DNA of 64,000 nt, taken from contig NZ_JFHN01000029.1 in assembly GCF_000590885.1 (NCBI RefSeq), positions 1-64,000 on the forward strand, in the 5' to 3' direction. Every line of letters begins with the position of its first letter. Positions within the stretch are counted from its first letter, which is position 1. Below are positions 39,411 through 49,799 of this stretch, in pieces. A program made the position numbers and the translations under genes. A model generated the notes under the pieces. The model made no database searches. It was not told the DNA's origin and saw nothing but the letters and a program-made list of their open reading frames with translations. Origin of the DNA: Erwinia mallotivora (GTDB taxonomy: Bacteria; Pseudomonadota; Gammaproteobacteria; Enterobacterales; Enterobacteriaceae).

Positions 39411-40641
39411 GCGATGGATTCCCATGTGTCGCATTCTGCAAAATAGTTTCCACACCAGAGATGTAGTTCTCAATGGCATAGCGTTCTTTTACGCGGCTGT
39501 TGGCCTGCATTAACAGCTGCTGGCGGGTGGTGGTGTCAAGCCACAGCGTTTTTATCTGTGCAAACAGCGCATCAGTATCACCATAGTCATACAGCAGGCC
39601 GGTTCTGTTGTGCTCAATGAGTTCTGCCGTTCCCGTCACCCGTGAGCCAATGACCGCCGTTTTCAACAGCATGGCCTCCAGCACTACGCGGGGAAGGCCT
39701 TCACTTTTTGATGCACGGATAAACACATCAAAAGCGGCAAGATAGTCCAGTGGATTGTCGCGAAAACCGGTAAAGATCACGCGTTCGGCAATCCCTGATT
39801 GTTGCGCCTGCTGTTGCAAAGCGTCATGCAGTGGGCCTTCACCCAGCACCACCATCCGCCAGTCGACGTCAGGAAAGGCGGCGGCGAATTTCGCCAGTGC
39901 CTGCAAAGTATGATGATGTGATTTTCTGGCAATCAACGAGCCGATGCTGCCAAATACAAAGGTTTCCGGCGGGACATTGAGTAACTTCTGGCGCATGGCT
40001 TCACGTGCGGGTAAGGCCTGGCTGATGTCGATAGCATTAAACACCGTAAAGCACTTTTCTGCGGATACGCCATGTGAAAGCAGGACCTGATTTACCCCGT
40101 CGGAAACGGCAATGACCGCACTGGCGCGTTGATTGATCATCCGCACCAGCCCTGAGTTAAGAACCGGTTCGATGCGGCAGTGTTGTACAACCGCAATGGG
40201 CAGGTTGTTGGCCGCCAGGTAACCCTCGGCGTTCGAACCCGGCTGGTTATTCATATACAGCAGACTGAAACCTTGCTGCACGATAAGCTGGCGAATTTTC
40301 AGCGCATTAGGCTTAATCCGCCATAAGGTATCAACAAAGCGGGTGACTTTCTGCCGCAGGCCCCGATGAAAAAACACCAGCCCACGCAGCAGTTCTTTGG
40401 CGATTTTCGCCCGGCGCGGCTGAAGACGCTGAGGAATAAAGATCACCGGAATGCCAAGTGAATTCAGCACCTGCTCAATTGAATCGCCTTGGCCACGGCG
40501 ATAGTTATGATAAAAGCAGCAATGAACGTCAAACCGCCGGCGATCAATACGTTTCAGCAGTTCCAGCATGCTGTTAGTCCCGCCACCCCATTCGTTACCT
40601 GTATCCAGTAACAGAATTTTTATGCTTTGATGTTCCATCAT
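39403..40641 (-). CDS. GT4 glycosyltransferase
   Basis: 412 aa. It starts KILLLDTGNEWGGGTNSMLELLKRI (acceptor domain) and has GSIGSLIARKSHHHTLQAL and RASKSEGLPRVVLEAMLLKTAVIGS (donor domain). It overlaps the next gene by 8 nt. It lies between yibQ and hldD, where E. coli has unrelated genes. Substrate unknown. Confidence 0.78.
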   Translation of the reverse strand: MMEHQSIKILLLDTGNEWGGGTNSMLELLKRIDRRRFDVHCCFYHNYRRGQGDSIEQVLNSLGIPVIFIPQRLQPRRAKIAKELLRGLVFFHRGLRQKVTRFVDTLWRIKPNALKIRQLIVQQGFSLLYMNNQPGSNAEGYLAANNLPIAVVQHCRIEPVLNSGLVRMINQRASAVIAVSDGVNQVLLSHGVSAEKCFTVFNAIDISQALPAREAMRQKLLNVPPETFVFGSIGSLIARKSHHHTLQALAKFAAAFPDVDWRMVVLGEGPLHDALQQQAQQSGIAERVIFTGFRDNPLDYLAAFDVFIRASKSEGLPRVVLEAMLLKTAVIGSRVTGTAELIEHNRTGLLYDYGDTDALFAQIKTLWLDTTTRQQLLMQANSRVKERYAIENYISGVETILQNATHGNPSHV

Positions 40642-40690
40642 GCTATTTCCCTGTCCATTTCAGCTGGCTCCTGTGCGAGAAGGCGGCGCG

Positions 40691-41626
40691 TTAAGGCTGG
40701 TTACCGGAACGCATTCTCAGGCCGGAAAAATTGGTGGAAAAATAGTGAACAATCGCACTGTTGGAGAGGCTCTCTGCAACACTGTTCAATGCCTGCGATG
40801 CGGGTATCGGCACAACCTTCACCGGGCAAATTTTCACCCCACGGAAAGCACTCTGAACAGGGGCTGGCTTACTCTGCGCTGGCAGTGACGTCGGCTTATT
40901 GTTCTGTGGTTCATTCAGCAACTGGCCTGGGCGTACCAGCGTAATATCTGCCGGGAGCGTCGGCAACATCTGTTGCAGAACTTTCACCGTAGTCGGGTGA
41001 GGGTGACCAATAGCGATGGCGGAACCATCCCGCTGAGCAAGACGAACAGCACGCATAAATTGCTGGCGAATATCGGCTTCATTTTGCGTGTCATCAAGGA
41101 ACACCCGGCGTTTAATGACTTTAACGCGGGTGCCTTGTGCGGCGCGAAATGACTGGCTGTTAGCGATGGTCATGCTGTCCAGAAAGTAGAAATTATAGTG
41201 ATTCAGCACCTGCATCACTTTTTGCATCCCCTCCAGACTGGACGTCATGGCGCTGCCCATATGGTTATTCAGCCCGACAGCATAAGGCACATTGAGCGTG
41301 GCTTCATGAATGATGCGTTCAATCTCAGCCAGTGACATATCCGGACGCAGCGTGTCCTTTTCCAGCGGCTGTTTGCTGAGAGGCGCCATTGGCAGATGGA
41401 TGAGGACTTCATGGCCACGCTGGTGAGCTCTGGTTGCCATTTCGCGGGCGTGAGGAGCATTAGGTAATACCGCGACGGAGATGGCAGGAGGCATTTGCAA
41501 CACGAGGTTTTCCTGCGCCGGACGATAGCCAAAATCATCAATGACAATAGAAAGTTTACCCGCGTGGGCGCTACAGGCCATCAGCAGACCGGTGAGCATA
41601 CCGCTGATTTTAGGGAAATGTGACAA
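40691..41626 (-). CDS. yibQ: Divergent polysaccharide deacetylase family protein YibQ
   Basis: 311 aa with an N-terminal signal peptide (MLTGLLMACSAHA) and DUF610/NodB-like core: LSIVIDDFGYRPAQE, HEVLIHLPMAP, GLNNHMGSAMT and FLDSMT. It is periplasmic with unknown substrate. It follows envC after 3 nt; in E. coli they are in the same operon. Confidence 0.92.
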   Translation of the reverse strand: MSHFPKISGMLTGLLMACSAHAGKLSIVIDDFGYRPAQENLVLQMPPAISVAVLPNAPHAREMATRAHQRGHEVLIHLPMAPLSKQPLEKDTLRPDMSLAEIERIIHEATLNVPYAVGLNNHMGSAMTSSLEGMQKVMQVLNHYNFYFLDSMTIANSQSFRAAQGTRVKVIKRRVFLDDTQNEADIRQQFMRAVRLAQRDGSAIAIGHPHPTTVKVLQQMLPTLPADITLVRPGQLLNEPQNNKPTSLPAQSKPAPVQSAFRGVKICPVKVVPIPASQALNSVAESLSNSAIVHYFSTNFSGLRMRSGNQP

Positions 41627-41629
41627 AAG

Positions 41630-42934
41630 TTATCTTCCTAACCACGGCAGTGGATTGACGGCCTGTCCCTGGCGGCGAATTTCAAAATAGAGTGAAGGCG
41701 TGCCCCTGCCGCCACTGGTTCCTACCAGCGCAACAGGCTGTCCGGCGCGGACCTGAGTGCCAACGCTTACCAGCGCACTCTGGTTATAACCATACAGGCT
41801 CATATCCCCTTTGCCATGTTCAATGACCACGACCAGACCATAGCCTTGCAGCCAGTCGGCCATCAGCACACGCCCATCGGCAATCGCTTTAACTTCAGTC
41901 CCTTCCGGTGCGTTAATCACCAGGCCTTTCCAGCGTAGTTCGCCTTGTAACTGCTCGCCAAATCGATGCTCAATGCGCCCATGCACCGGCCACAACGCCT
42001 GACCAGATGGTCGTCCCAGACCACCGGTACGTGCCATAAGCGAGCGCTCACCTTCAGTAGGTTTATAGGTGCTACCCTTACTTTTGGCCTGCGCTTCACG
42101 ATCGCGAACACGCTGGGCGTCTCTGGCTTCTTTTTCCGCCCGGGCCCGTGCTTCCCGTTCTGCTTTAACAATTTTGTCCTGCAAACGGGTTTCGTTCTGC
42201 CGCATTTCAACTAGCTGCGCCTGGTCTTTTTGCAGCGAAGACTCCAGCACGGTCAGCGTTTTCTTGCGGGCAACGCGCGCACCTTCCAGTTTTTGCTGCT
42301 GATCCTGCTGCTGTGCCAGTAAAGACTTCTGTTGTGCCTGCTTATCGACCAGCGCCGCCTTTTGGGCTGAAAGCTCGTTACGGGTCTTTTTCAGTTCGTC
42401 GATAGATTTTTGACGTGCGGCATTGAGATAGCCGAAGTAGGCAAGAATACGTTCGCTACGCTGACTTTCTTCACCGCTGAGGATCAGTTGCAGGCCACTG
42501 TGCTGCCCCTGGCGAAAAGCAGCGTCGAGCTGGTCAGCCAGCAGCTTTTGCTGGCGCTCCTGCTGGGCCTGTAATTTACTGATTGAGGCAGTCAGCGCAG
42601 CAATGTCTTTGTTCAGGGCAGAGAGAGTGATTTCAGTTTCGCGCAGTTGTCGGCTTGCCTGAGCAATGGTTTTTTCCTGGCTTTGCAGCTGCTCCAGCAG
42701 TTTGCCGCGCTGTTGTTTCTGCAACTGAACGCTTTTCTCTTTGGCAGCAATGTTCTGCTGAATACTTTTCAGTTCAGATTTATTGTCTTCGACGGCGTAG
42801 CTGAGGACGGGCAACATCAGCCCGGCAGAAAGCACGCTGGCGGACAGAATCAACGCGGCAAAACGCGATGGAAAGCCGTTGGCGGATCCATTACCCAGGG
42901 TTGGTGAAATTAAAACGGTCGCTTTTTCCCTCAT
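41630..42934 (-). CDS. envC: Murein hydrolase activator EnvC
   Basis: 434 aa. A signal/anchor segment near 27-47 is followed by a long coiled coil (about 50-280) and a C-terminal degenerate LytM domain (GLVINAPEGTEVKAIADGR, then SLYFEIRRQGQAVNP). EnvC is catalytically inactive but activates amidases AmiA and AmiB at the division site through FtsEX. The gpmM gene that precedes envC in E. coli is absent; about 310 nt without a gene separate it from yibN. Confidence 0.95.
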   Translation of the reverse strand: MREKATVLISPTLGNGSANGFPSRFAALILSASVLSAGLMLPVLSYAVEDNKSELKSIQQNIAAKEKSVQLQKQQRGKLLEQLQSQEKTIAQASRQLRETEITLSALNKDIAALTASISKLQAQQERQQKLLADQLDAAFRQGQHSGLQLILSGEESQRSERILAYFGYLNAARQKSIDELKKTRNELSAQKAALVDKQAQQKSLLAQQQDQQQKLEGARVARKKTLTVLESSLQKDQAQLVEMRQNETRLQDKIVKAEREARARAEKEARDAQRVRDREAQAKSKGSTYKPTEGERSLMARTGGLGRPSGQALWPVHGRIEHRFGEQLQGELRWKGLVINAPEGTEVKAIADGRVLMADWLQGYGLVVVIEHGKGDMSLYGYNQSALVSVGTQVRAGQPVALVGTSGGRGTPSLYFEIRRQGQAVNPLPWLGR

Positions 42935-43246
42935 AGGGCCAGGATTATTTCACGATGAACAGCCGCTTACCAGCTATCTCCAGCGCTTTTGCGTTTCCAA
43001 TAATGACAGCGCCTGAGCAGGGTCTGCTGCGAAAGACTCAAAAGAGCGGCTGCGCAACAAATAACCGGGAAGTTGAAAGGGTGCCGCAGGGGCAACTGAT
43101 CATTTGCACTTAAGGTAATTTTTTTTGCGAATCTGCCCCAGAAAACGTAACTCTCGCGGCTTCACGACTGTACATGAGAGCACTGGCAGGTATACTCAGA
43201 AGCCTTGTTTTAGCTTATTCACCCGTTTCGGGAGTTGTTACCCCTC
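42935..43246. other. Intergenic region between envC and yibN
   Basis: No gene seen. A possible sigma-70 promoter for yibN has TATACT at 43191-43196 with a weak TGTACA at 43169-43174 (16-base spacer). E. coli gpmM would be expected here by synteny and is missing. Confidence 0.4.
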
Positions 43247-43678
43247 ATGCAAGATATTATGCAGTTTTCAGGCAACCATACCATCCTCAGTCTGGCGTGG
43301 GTTGTCCTGTTGGTTTTGGTGATTGTCACTACGGTTAAGGGTGTGTTTTCCCAGGTGAAAACCATCAGTCGTGGTGAAGCTACCCGCTTAATTAATAAAG
43401 AAGATGCAGTGGTTGTTGATGTGCGTTCACGTGATGACTACCGTAAAGGCCATATTTCGGGTGCCATTAACGTTCTGGCTGCTGATATTAAAAAAGGCAG
43501 TGTTGGTGAACTTGAAAAATACAAAGCACAACCGGTCATTGTTGTCTGCGCCACCGGCACCTCAGCCGCTGATTCGGCTGCACAGCTCAACGCTGCTGGT
43601 TTTGGGCAGGTTTTTATTCTCAAAGATGGCGTGTCTGGTTGGAGTGGTGAGAACCTCCCGCTGGTTCGTGGCAAATAA
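43247..43678 (+). CDS. yibN: Rhodanese-like protein YibN
   Basis: 143 aa. An N-terminal membrane helix ([17 protein letters not shown]) is followed by a rhodanese domain with the active-site cysteine in VVCATGTSA. The frame starts at 43235; ATG 43247 matches the usual N-terminus (MQDIMQF), with GGAG about 12 nt ahead. First gene of the yibN-grxC-secB-gpsA run. Confidence 0.92.
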   Translation: MQDIMQFSGNHTILSLAWVVLLVLVIVTTVKGVFSQVKTISRGEATRLINKEDAVVVDVRSRDDYRKGHISGAINVLAADIKKGSVGELEKYKAQPVIVVCATGTSAADSAAQLNAAGFGQVFILKDGVSGWSGENLPLVRGK

Positions 43679-43693
43679 ATCTGGAGTTACAAC

Positions 43694-43945
43694 ATGGCAA
43701 ATGTTGAGATTTACACCAAAGCAACCTGTCCTTTTTGTCACCGCGCCATAGCGTTATTGCGTCAGAAAGGGGTTCAGTTTCAGGAAATTGCCATTGATGG
43801 CGATGCTGCAAAGCGTGAAGAGATGATCAAACGCAGTGGCCGTACTACGGTTCCGCAGATATTTATTAATGCACAACATATCGGTGGCTGTGACGATCTT
43901 CACGCGCTTGATGACCGACAGGGGCTTGACCCGTTATTAAAATAA
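43694..43945 (+). CDS. grxC: Glutaredoxin 3
   Basis: 83 aa, thioredoxin fold with active site CPFC (TCPFCHRA) and the glutathione-binding TVPQIFINAQHIGGCDD. It reduces disulfides and glutathionylated proteins. 15 nt after yibN. Confidence 0.97.
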   Translation: MANVEIYTKATCPFCHRAIALLRQKGVQFQEIAIDGDAAKREEMIKRSGRTTVPQIFINAQHIGGCDDLHALDDRQGLDPLLK

Positions 43946-43997
43946 AATGGTCGGATTACAATTTTAACGGATTATTAAACACATAGGATTACGTAAT

Positions 43998-44465
43998 ATG
44001 TCAGAACAAAACAACTCCGAGATGTCTTTCCAGATCCAACGTATCTACACCAAGGACGTCTCTTTTGAAGCACCTAATGCCCCTCAAATTTTCCAGAAAG
44101 AGTGGGAACCAGAAGTTAAGCTGGATCTGGACACCGCGTCCAGCCAGTTGGCTGAGGGTGTGTTTGAAGTGGTGTTGCGCGTCACCGTTACCGCAACCGT
44201 AGGTGAAGAAACCGCGTTTCTGTGCGAAGTGCAGCAGGCGGGTATTTTCTCTGTTTCCGGTATTGAAGGTAACCAGATGGCGCATTGTCTGGGTGCATAC
44301 TGCCCGAATATTCTCTTCCCCTATGCGCGTGAGTGCATCACCAGCCTGGTTTCGCGCGGTACTTTCCCGCAACTGAATCTGGCTCCGGTCAATTTCGATG
44401 CCCTGTTCATGAACTATCTTCAGCAGCAGTCAGGTGAAGGTGCTGCGCCGCAACAGGATGCGTGA
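43998..44465 (+). CDS. secB: Protein-export chaperone SecB
   Basis: 155 aa. It binds unfolded preproteins and delivers them to SecA. Landmarks: [19 protein letters not shown] near the N-terminus and [19 protein letters not shown]. The last bases overlap the start of gpsA (TGATG). Confidence 0.97.
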   Translation: MSEQNNSEMSFQIQRIYTKDVSFEAPNAPQIFQKEWEPEVKLDLDTASSQLAEGVFEVVLRVTVTATVGEETAFLCEVQQAGIFSVSGIEGNQMAHCLGAYCPNILFPYARECITSLVSRGTFPQLNLAPVNFDALFMNYLQQQSGEGAAPQQDA

Positions 44466-45484
44466 TGCCACGGGCTAATGCATCAATGAGTGTTATCGGT
44501 GCCGGTTCATACGGCACCGCTTTAGCCATTACACTGGCTCGAAATGGACACCAGGTGGTGATGTGGGGACATAACCCTCAACATCAGATGCAGCTCCAGG
44601 CCGACCGTTGTAATAAGGCCTTTCTGCCCGATGTTATCTTCCCTGATTCTTTAAACCTTGAAACCAGTCTTGCCCGCGCCATTGCAGCCAGCCGTGATCT
44701 GCTGGTAGTGGTGCCAAGTCATGTTTTTGGCGATGTCTTACAGCAAATTAAGCCGCATCTGCGAACTGACTCGCGCATTGTCTGGGCCACCAAAGGTCTG
44801 GAGAAAGAGACTGGTCGTTTGTTGCAAGAAGTGGCCCGCGAAATTCTGGGTGAAGATATTCCTCTGGCGGTGATTTCTGGCCCGACCTTTGCCAAAGAAC
44901 TGGCTGCGGGTATGCCAACGGCTATTGCGCTGGCGGCAACCGATCATCAGTTTGCGCAAGAGCTGCAAACGTTATTGCACTGTGGTAAGAGTTTTCGCGT
45001 TTATAACAATCCCGATTTTACCGGTGTTCAACTGGGCGGTGCGGTAAAAAATGTTATTGCAATTGGTGCCGGTATTTCCGATGGCATCGGTTTTGGCGCA
45101 AATGCGCGAACAGCCTTGATAACCCGTGGGCTGACGGAAATGACTCGTCTGGGAACAGCGCTGGGTGCCGATCCTTCGACGTTTATGGGGATGGCTGGGC
45201 TGGGCGACCTCGTACTGACCTGTACCGACAATCAATCCCGTAACCGCCGTTTTGGCATGATGCTGGGGCAGGGGATTGACGTGGAAACCGCGCAAAGCAA
45301 TATCGGTCAGGTAGTGGAAGGTTTCCGAAATACCAAAGAAGTAAAGGCCCTCGCGGCGCGCTGTGGTGTGGAAATGCCAATAACTGAGCAAATTTATCAG
45401 GTATTGTATTGCGAAAAAAATGCGCGAGAGGCAGCATTAAGCCTGCTTGGACGCGCCAGAAAAGACGAAAACAGCGTCAACTGA
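44465..45484 (+). CDS. gpsA: Glycerol-3-phosphate dehydrogenase [NAD(P)+]
   Basis: 339 aa, E. coli length. It makes sn-glycerol-3-phosphate for phospholipids. NAD motif [10 protein letters not shown], then [10 protein letters not shown] and the catalytic-lysine region [16 protein letters not shown] 44465 overlaps the secB stop; a GTG three bases earlier is less likely. Upstream of cysE as in E. coli. Confidence 0.97.
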   Translation: MPRANASMSVIGAGSYGTALAITLARNGHQVVMWGHNPQHQMQLQADRCNKAFLPDVIFPDSLNLETSLARAIAASRDLLVVVPSHVFGDVLQQIKPHLRTDSRIVWATKGLEKETGRLLQEVAREILGEDIPLAVISGPTFAKELAAGMPTAIALAATDHQFAQELQTLLHCGKSFRVYNNPDFTGVQLGGAVKNVIAIGAGISDGIGFGANARTALITRGLTEMTRLGTALGADPSTFMGMAGLGDLVLTCTDNQSRNRRFGMMLGQGIDVETAQSNIGQVVEGFRNTKEVKALAARCGVEMPITEQIYQVLYCEKNAREAALSLLGRARKDENSVN

Positions 45485-45550
45485 GACAGGGAAGCCCGGC
45501 GTAGTAGCTTACCGGCGTTTAACGGAAGCTATATTTGAGGGGAGAGAGTA

Positions 45551-46372
45551 ATGCCGTGTGTAGAGCCTGAACTGGTCTGGGATTATATTAAAGCAGAAGC
45601 GTGGGCCCTTGTGGACTGCGAACCTATGCTGGCCAGTTTTTACCACGCTACGTTGTTGAAACATGACGATTTGGGAAGTGCGTTGAGCTATATGCTCGCT
45701 AACAAGCTGGCTAATTCAATTATGCCCGCTATTGCCATTCGTGAGATTGTTCAGGAAGCTTATAAGCAGGATCCTTCCATGATTAAGTCGGCGGCCTGCG
45801 ATATTCAGGCTGTGCGTCAGCGCGATCCCGCCATTGATAAATATTCCACTCCGCTGCTCTACCTGAAAGGTTTTCATGCTTTACAGGCCTATCGAATCGG
45901 CCACTGGTTATGGAACGAGGGACGGCGTGCACTGGCAATCTATCTGCAAAATGAAATTTCCGTTTCTTTTGCTGTGGATATCCACCCGGCAGCAAAAATT
46001 GGTCAGGGCATTATGCTTGATCATGCTACCGGCATTGTGGTGGGTGAAACGGCAGTAATTGAAGATGATGTGTCGATTTTGCAATCGGTAACGCTGGGCG
46101 GTACGGGTAAAACCACGGGCGATCGCCATCCTAAAATTCGTGAAGGTGTGATGATTGGTGCTGGTGCTAAAGTCCTTGGCAATATTGAGGTGGGACGTGG
46201 CGCTAAAATTGGCGCTGGCTCAGTGGTTCTGCAACCTGTTCCTCCTCATACCACCGCAGCTGGCGTACCGGCACGCATCGTTGGTAAGCCGAACAGTGAT
46301 ATGCCATCAATGGAGATGGATCAGCATTTTAATGGCATGGTCCCGGGTTTTGAGTTCGGCGACGGTATCTAA
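45551..46372 (+). CDS. cysE: Serine O-acetyltransferase
   Basis: 273 aa. It acetylates serine as the first step of cysteine synthesis. The N-terminal helical domain ([19 protein letters not shown]) precedes the hexapeptide-repeat catalytic domain ([26 protein letters not shown]), with the catalytic His and C-terminal tail present. GAGGGGAGAG lies ahead of the ATG. Its end overlaps the converging trmL gene by 4 nt. Confidence 0.97.
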   Translation: MPCVEPELVWDYIKAEAWALVDCEPMLASFYHATLLKHDDLGSALSYMLANKLANSIMPAIAIREIVQEAYKQDPSMIKSAACDIQAVRQRDPAIDKYSTPLLYLKGFHALQAYRIGHWLWNEGRRALAIYLQNEISVSFAVDIHPAAKIGQGIMLDHATGIVVGETAVIEDDVSILQSVTLGGTGKTTGDRHPKIREGVMIGAGAKVLGNIEVGRGAKIGAGSVVLQPVPPHTTAAGVPARIVGKPNSDMPSMEMDQHFNGMVPGFEFGDGI

Positions 46373-46842
46373 GCTTTAATCAACGCACCGGCATAGTCCA
46401 GCTGCCGCCATGCCTCATAAACCACCACTGAAACTGCATTGGACAAATTCATGCTGCGGCTGTCTGGCCGCATTGGAATACGGATTTTCTGCTGTGTGGG
46501 GAGCGAATCCAGAACCCCGGCAGGTAGTCCCCGTGTTTCCGGCCCAAACAGCAGATAATCCCCGCCCTGATAGCTTACTGCGCTGTGTGCAGGGGTTCCC
46601 TTCGTGGTCAGAGCGAACAGCCGTTGAGGTGCTTCAGCCTGGATAAATGCGTCATAGTCAGCATGATGCTGTATCGCTGTAAATTCATGATAATCAAGCC
46701 CGGCCCGGCGCAGGCGTTTATCATCCCAGGCAAAACCAAGCGGCTCGATAAGATGCAATCGAAAGCCGGTATTGGCGCAAAGGCGAATGATATTGCCGGT
46801 ATTGGGGGGAATTTCAGGTTCAAATAAAACGATATTCAGCAT
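46369..46842 (-). CDS. trmL: tRNA (cytidine(34)/uridine(34)-2'-O)-methyltransferase
   Basis: 157 aa. SPOUT-fold enzyme that methylates the wobble base of tRNA-Leu isoacceptors. Landmarks [35 protein letters not shown] and the knot region [19 protein letters not shown]. Length as in E. coli; tail-to-tail overlap with cysE. Confidence 0.96.
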   Translation of the reverse strand: MLNIVLFEPEIPPNTGNIIRLCANTGFRLHLIEPLGFAWDDKRLRRAGLDYHEFTAIQHHADYDAFIQAEAPQRLFALTTKGTPAHSAVSYQGGDYLLFGPETRGLPAGVLDSLPTQQKIRIPMRPDSRSMNLSNAVSVVVYEAWRQLDYAGALIKA

Positions 46843-46884
46843 TGATAGCGACCCTCAGCAACAAGGGCCGCAGCATAGCAAAGA

Positions 46885-48261
46885 TCAGGCGTTGCTGATA
46901 TACAGCGGTAGCCAGATTGTCAGGCGCAAACCACCCAGCGGGCTGTCATCGGCTTTCACCCAACCGTGGTGCTGTTGAATGGCGGTTTCCACAATTGCCA
47001 GTCCTAATCCGGTGCCGCCGGATTCACGATCCCGCGCCTCGTCAGTGCGATAGAAGGGCCGGAAAATCTGCTCACGATCTTCAGCGCTGACCCCAGGACC
47101 ATCATCATCGACATGAATGGTAATGCCTTTTTTATCCACCGAGAAACTGACCATAATTTTTGAATAGGAATAGCGCAGTGCATTACGAACAATATTTTCC
47201 AGCGCGCTGTCGAGCGCATTGGGGTTACCGTAAAGCGGCCAGGGGCCGGGTGGATAGGGGATATCCAGGGTTTTGCCCATCTGCTCGGCTTCGAATTGCG
47301 CGTCATCAAGCACGCCTGACCAGAGCTGGCTGGCCTTCATTGCCTCACTGACCAGCGCATTTTTATGCTGCGTTCGTGACAGGACCAACAGGTCGTTGAT
47401 CATACCATCCAGCCTCTGCGCTTCCGTTTCAATCCGTTGTAGTTCCTTCCCTTCCCCCTGACGACGGCGCATCAATGCCGTTGCCAGTTGCAAACGGGTG
47501 AGTGGAGTACGCAATTCGTGAGAAATATCAGAAAGTAAACGTTGTTGTGCGGTCATCATTCTTTCAAGCGCGCTGACCATCTGGTTAAAACTGGAACCCG
47601 CGGCCAGAAACTCTTGCGGGCCGGATTCCAGTTCAGGGCGCTGACGTAAATTCCCTGCGGCAACATCATCCGCCGCGTGTTTCAACTTACGTGCTGGTTT
47701 TGCCAGGCTCCAGGCCAGCCAGAGTAATAATGGTGAACTGATTAGCATGGTCACCATCAGTAATAACAACGGGCGATCAAATAACAGATTAATAAAGTCC
47801 AGCTGAGTGCTTCCAGCGGGGCGAATAAGATAGAGCTGATAGTTATCCTCTCCGTCACGGACTGAAAAAGGACCAATCATTTCGGTCCGGCCATATTTCT
47901 TTTTTTGTGGGTGATCGGCATTGTCCGACTGACCAATAAAATTACGGATAACCTGCATTTCGTTATGCTGGGCACCTATCACCCGCCCTTCACTGGTTAC
48001 CAGCAATAAACGCTGGCCAGGTGGTGCCCATTTATCTATGGCGCGAAACAGCCTGCGCCACCACATCAGATCGTTAGGCGGATCCTGCATCAACTCCGCC
48101 TCGACATGTTGTTCGATCATAATGCCCTGACGCTGTTCATTATCCAGCAGCGGCGTCATCTGGCGGGTATCCAGTTTAGGCACCATTAAGACCAGCATCA
48201 GCACCAGTGCCAGGGTAAGCCAGAAAATGGCGAAAATGCGGGTGGTCAGACTTGAAATCAT
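46885..48261 (-). CDS. cpxA: Envelope stress sensor kinase CpxA
   Basis: 458 aa. Two membrane helices (about 8-28 and 163-185) flank a periplasmic sensor. HAMP follows, then the DISHELRTPLTRLQ phosphoacceptor His and ATPase boxes NIVRNALRYS, DDDGPGV, ESGGTGLGLAI. It phosphorylates CpxR when envelope proteins misfold. The start overlaps the cpxR stop by 4 nt. Confidence 0.96.
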   Translation of the reverse strand: MISSLTTRIFAIFWLTLALVLMLVLMVPKLDTRQMTPLLDNEQRQGIMIEQHVEAELMQDPPNDLMWWRRLFRAIDKWAPPGQRLLLVTSEGRVIGAQHNEMQVIRNFIGQSDNADHPQKKKYGRTEMIGPFSVRDGEDNYQLYLIRPAGSTQLDFINLLFDRPLLLLMVTMLISSPLLLWLAWSLAKPARKLKHAADDVAAGNLRQRPELESGPQEFLAAGSSFNQMVSALERMMTAQQRLLSDISHELRTPLTRLQLATALMRRRQGEGKELQRIETEAQRLDGMINDLLVLSRTQHKNALVSEAMKASQLWSGVLDDAQFEAEQMGKTLDIPYPPGPWPLYGNPNALDSALENIVRNALRYSYSKIMVSFSVDKKGITIHVDDDGPGVSAEDREQIFRPFYRTDEARDRESGGTGLGLAIVETAIQQHHGWVKADDSPLGGLRLTIWLPLYISNA

Positions 48262-48956
48262 GTAGCGGAAACCATCAGATAGCCACGACCGCGCAGGGTT
48301 TTAAACCACGGATGACCATCCTTGCGATCCGGAAGCTTACGACGCAGATTAGAAATATGCATGTCGATTGCGCGATCAAATGGCGTCAGGCGTTTACCCA
48401 ACACTTCCTGACTCAGATGTTCACGAGAGACAACCTGGCCAAGGTGTTGTGCCAGAAGATAAAGTAACGTGAACTCGGTTCCGGTCAGATCGAGCGTCAG
48501 ATCGTCGAAACTGGCTTCCTGACGTCCCGGGTTCAGACGCAGATGGTCTACTTCCAGGGTCGGGGAGCTGCTGTCCTGCTGCTGCTGTTGTTCACTCCAG
48601 TTTGAACGGCGCAGGATAGCGCGAATTCGGGCTACCAGCTCACGGTCGTTAAAAGGTTTGGGCAGATAGTCATCCGCGCCCAGTTCCAGCCCCAGCACGC
48701 GATCCAGCTCACTGCCACGCGCCGTCAGCATGATGACGGGAGTCTGGTGGTGCTGTCGCAATTCTTTCAAAGTATCAATGCCGTTTTTCTTTGGCATCAT
48801 TACGTCAAGCAGTAACAAATCAATTGAACTGTCCAGCAGGCCCAGCGCCTGTTCACCGTCACCAGCGACCAGAACATCAAAGCCTTCCATTTCAAGTAAT
48901 TCTTTCAGTAGCGAAGTCAATTCGCGGTCATCGTCAACCAACAGGATTTTATTCAT
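48258..48956 (-). CDS. cpxR: Response regulator CpxR
   Basis: 232 aa, OmpR family. The receiver domain has DDDRE, LLLDVMMPKKNG (phospho-Asp51) and the conserved K in LPKPF. The winged-helix C-terminus ends VRGRGYL-like (TLRGRGYLMVS). First gene of cpxRA, divergent from cpxP with a shared CpxR site. Confidence 0.97.
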   Translation of the reverse strand: MNKILLVDDDRELTSLLKELLEMEGFDVLVAGDGEQALGLLDSSIDLLLLDVMMPKKNGIDTLKELRQHHQTPVIMLTARGSELDRVLGLELGADDYLPKPFNDRELVARIRAILRRSNWSEQQQQQDSSSPTLEVDHLRLNPGRQEASFDDLTLDLTGTEFTLLYLLAQHLGQVVSREHLSQEVLGKRLTPFDRAIDMHISNLRRKLPDRKDGHPWFKTLRGRGYLMVSAT

Positions 48957-49010
48957 TTTTGTTGCCCTCCGCAGGCAAAATACCGTGAACGAATGCTGTC
49001 AATCCATGAC

Positions 49011-49025
49011 TTTACGTAGTTTTAC
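49011..49025. promoter_or_regulatory. CpxR box between cpxR and cpxP
   Basis: On the minus strand reads GTAAAACTACGTAAA, the exact GTAAA-N5-GTAAA CpxR consensus. It is 83 nt before cpxP and 55 nt before cpxR, fitting Cpx autoregulation and cpxP induction. Confidence 0.85.
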
Positions 49026-49107
49026 ACCGCCTGACGCATGTTTTCAGCTGCCTCCGTAGACTGGCCTTCGTTGAGACGAAATATGGAAACCAACCTGGGA
49101 GTTAACG

Positions 49108-49617
49108 ATGCGCAAAGTTACCGCCGTCGTTGTGATACCTACGCTGATGATGAGTTTTTCTTGTGCGTGGGCCACAGAAGTGACGACGACTGACCAGATG
49201 CATCATGATGACACAGAGTCACGCAGTATGACGCATATTCCTCAGAGTCACATGTTTGACGGTATCAATCTTAATGAGCAGCAGCGTCAACAAATGCGGG
49301 ATCTGATGCAACAGGCTCGTCATGAGCGTTCTTCCATAAGTATTAACGATTTAGAACAACTGCACGACATGATTATTGCAGATAAATTTAACGAAGCGGC
49401 CTACAAAGACAGGTTAAATCGAATTGCACAGGCGGAGATTGACCGGCAGGTTGAGATAGCGCGAGTACGCAATCAGATGTATCACCTGTTAACACCTGCA
49501 CAACAGGACGTTTTGAACCAGAAACACCAGCAGCGCATAGGCGAAATGCGCAAGTTATCAGCTATGCAGCAGGCTTCATCGTTGCAGGCAGTAAGTAGTA
49601 CCGGCAGTAATCAGTAA
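49108..49617 (+). CDS. cpxP: Periplasmic Cpx inhibitor CpxP
   Basis: 169 aa. Signal peptide up to CAWA near residue 22. The mature part is helical with two LTxxQ-type motifs (LNEQQRQQM and LTPAQQ). CpxP binds the CpxA sensor domain and assists degradation of misfolded envelope proteins. GGGAG lies upstream of the ATG. It is the last core gene before the accessory patch. Confidence 0.94.
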   Translation: MRKVTAVVVIPTLMMSFSCAWATEVTTTDQMHHDDTESRSMTHIPQSHMFDGINLNEQQRQQMRDLMQQARHERSSISINDLEQLHDMIIADKFNEAAYKDRLNRIAQAEIDRQVEIARVRNQMYHLLTPAQQDVLNQKHQQRIGEMRKLSAMQQASSLQAVSSTGSNQ

Positions 49618-49663
49618 CGTAGTACCCCTGTTTTTTCCTTGCCATAGACACCATCCCTGTCTT

Positions 49664-49689
49664 CCCCCGCATGATGCGGGGGTTTTTTT
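49664..49689 (+). terminator. cpxP terminator
   Basis: CCCCCGC, loop ATGAT, GCGGGGG followed by seven T. The accessory patch begins within the next 100 nt. Confidence 0.85.
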
Positions 49690-49799
49690 ATCAGGTACTT
49701 AGAAAAAATCCCTTTTAAATCAATCTGTCCTGTAACTGCTGAAAGCAGCTACAGGAAGCGTTTAGCGTTACGGCCGTAGACAAGATGTAGACAACATTG

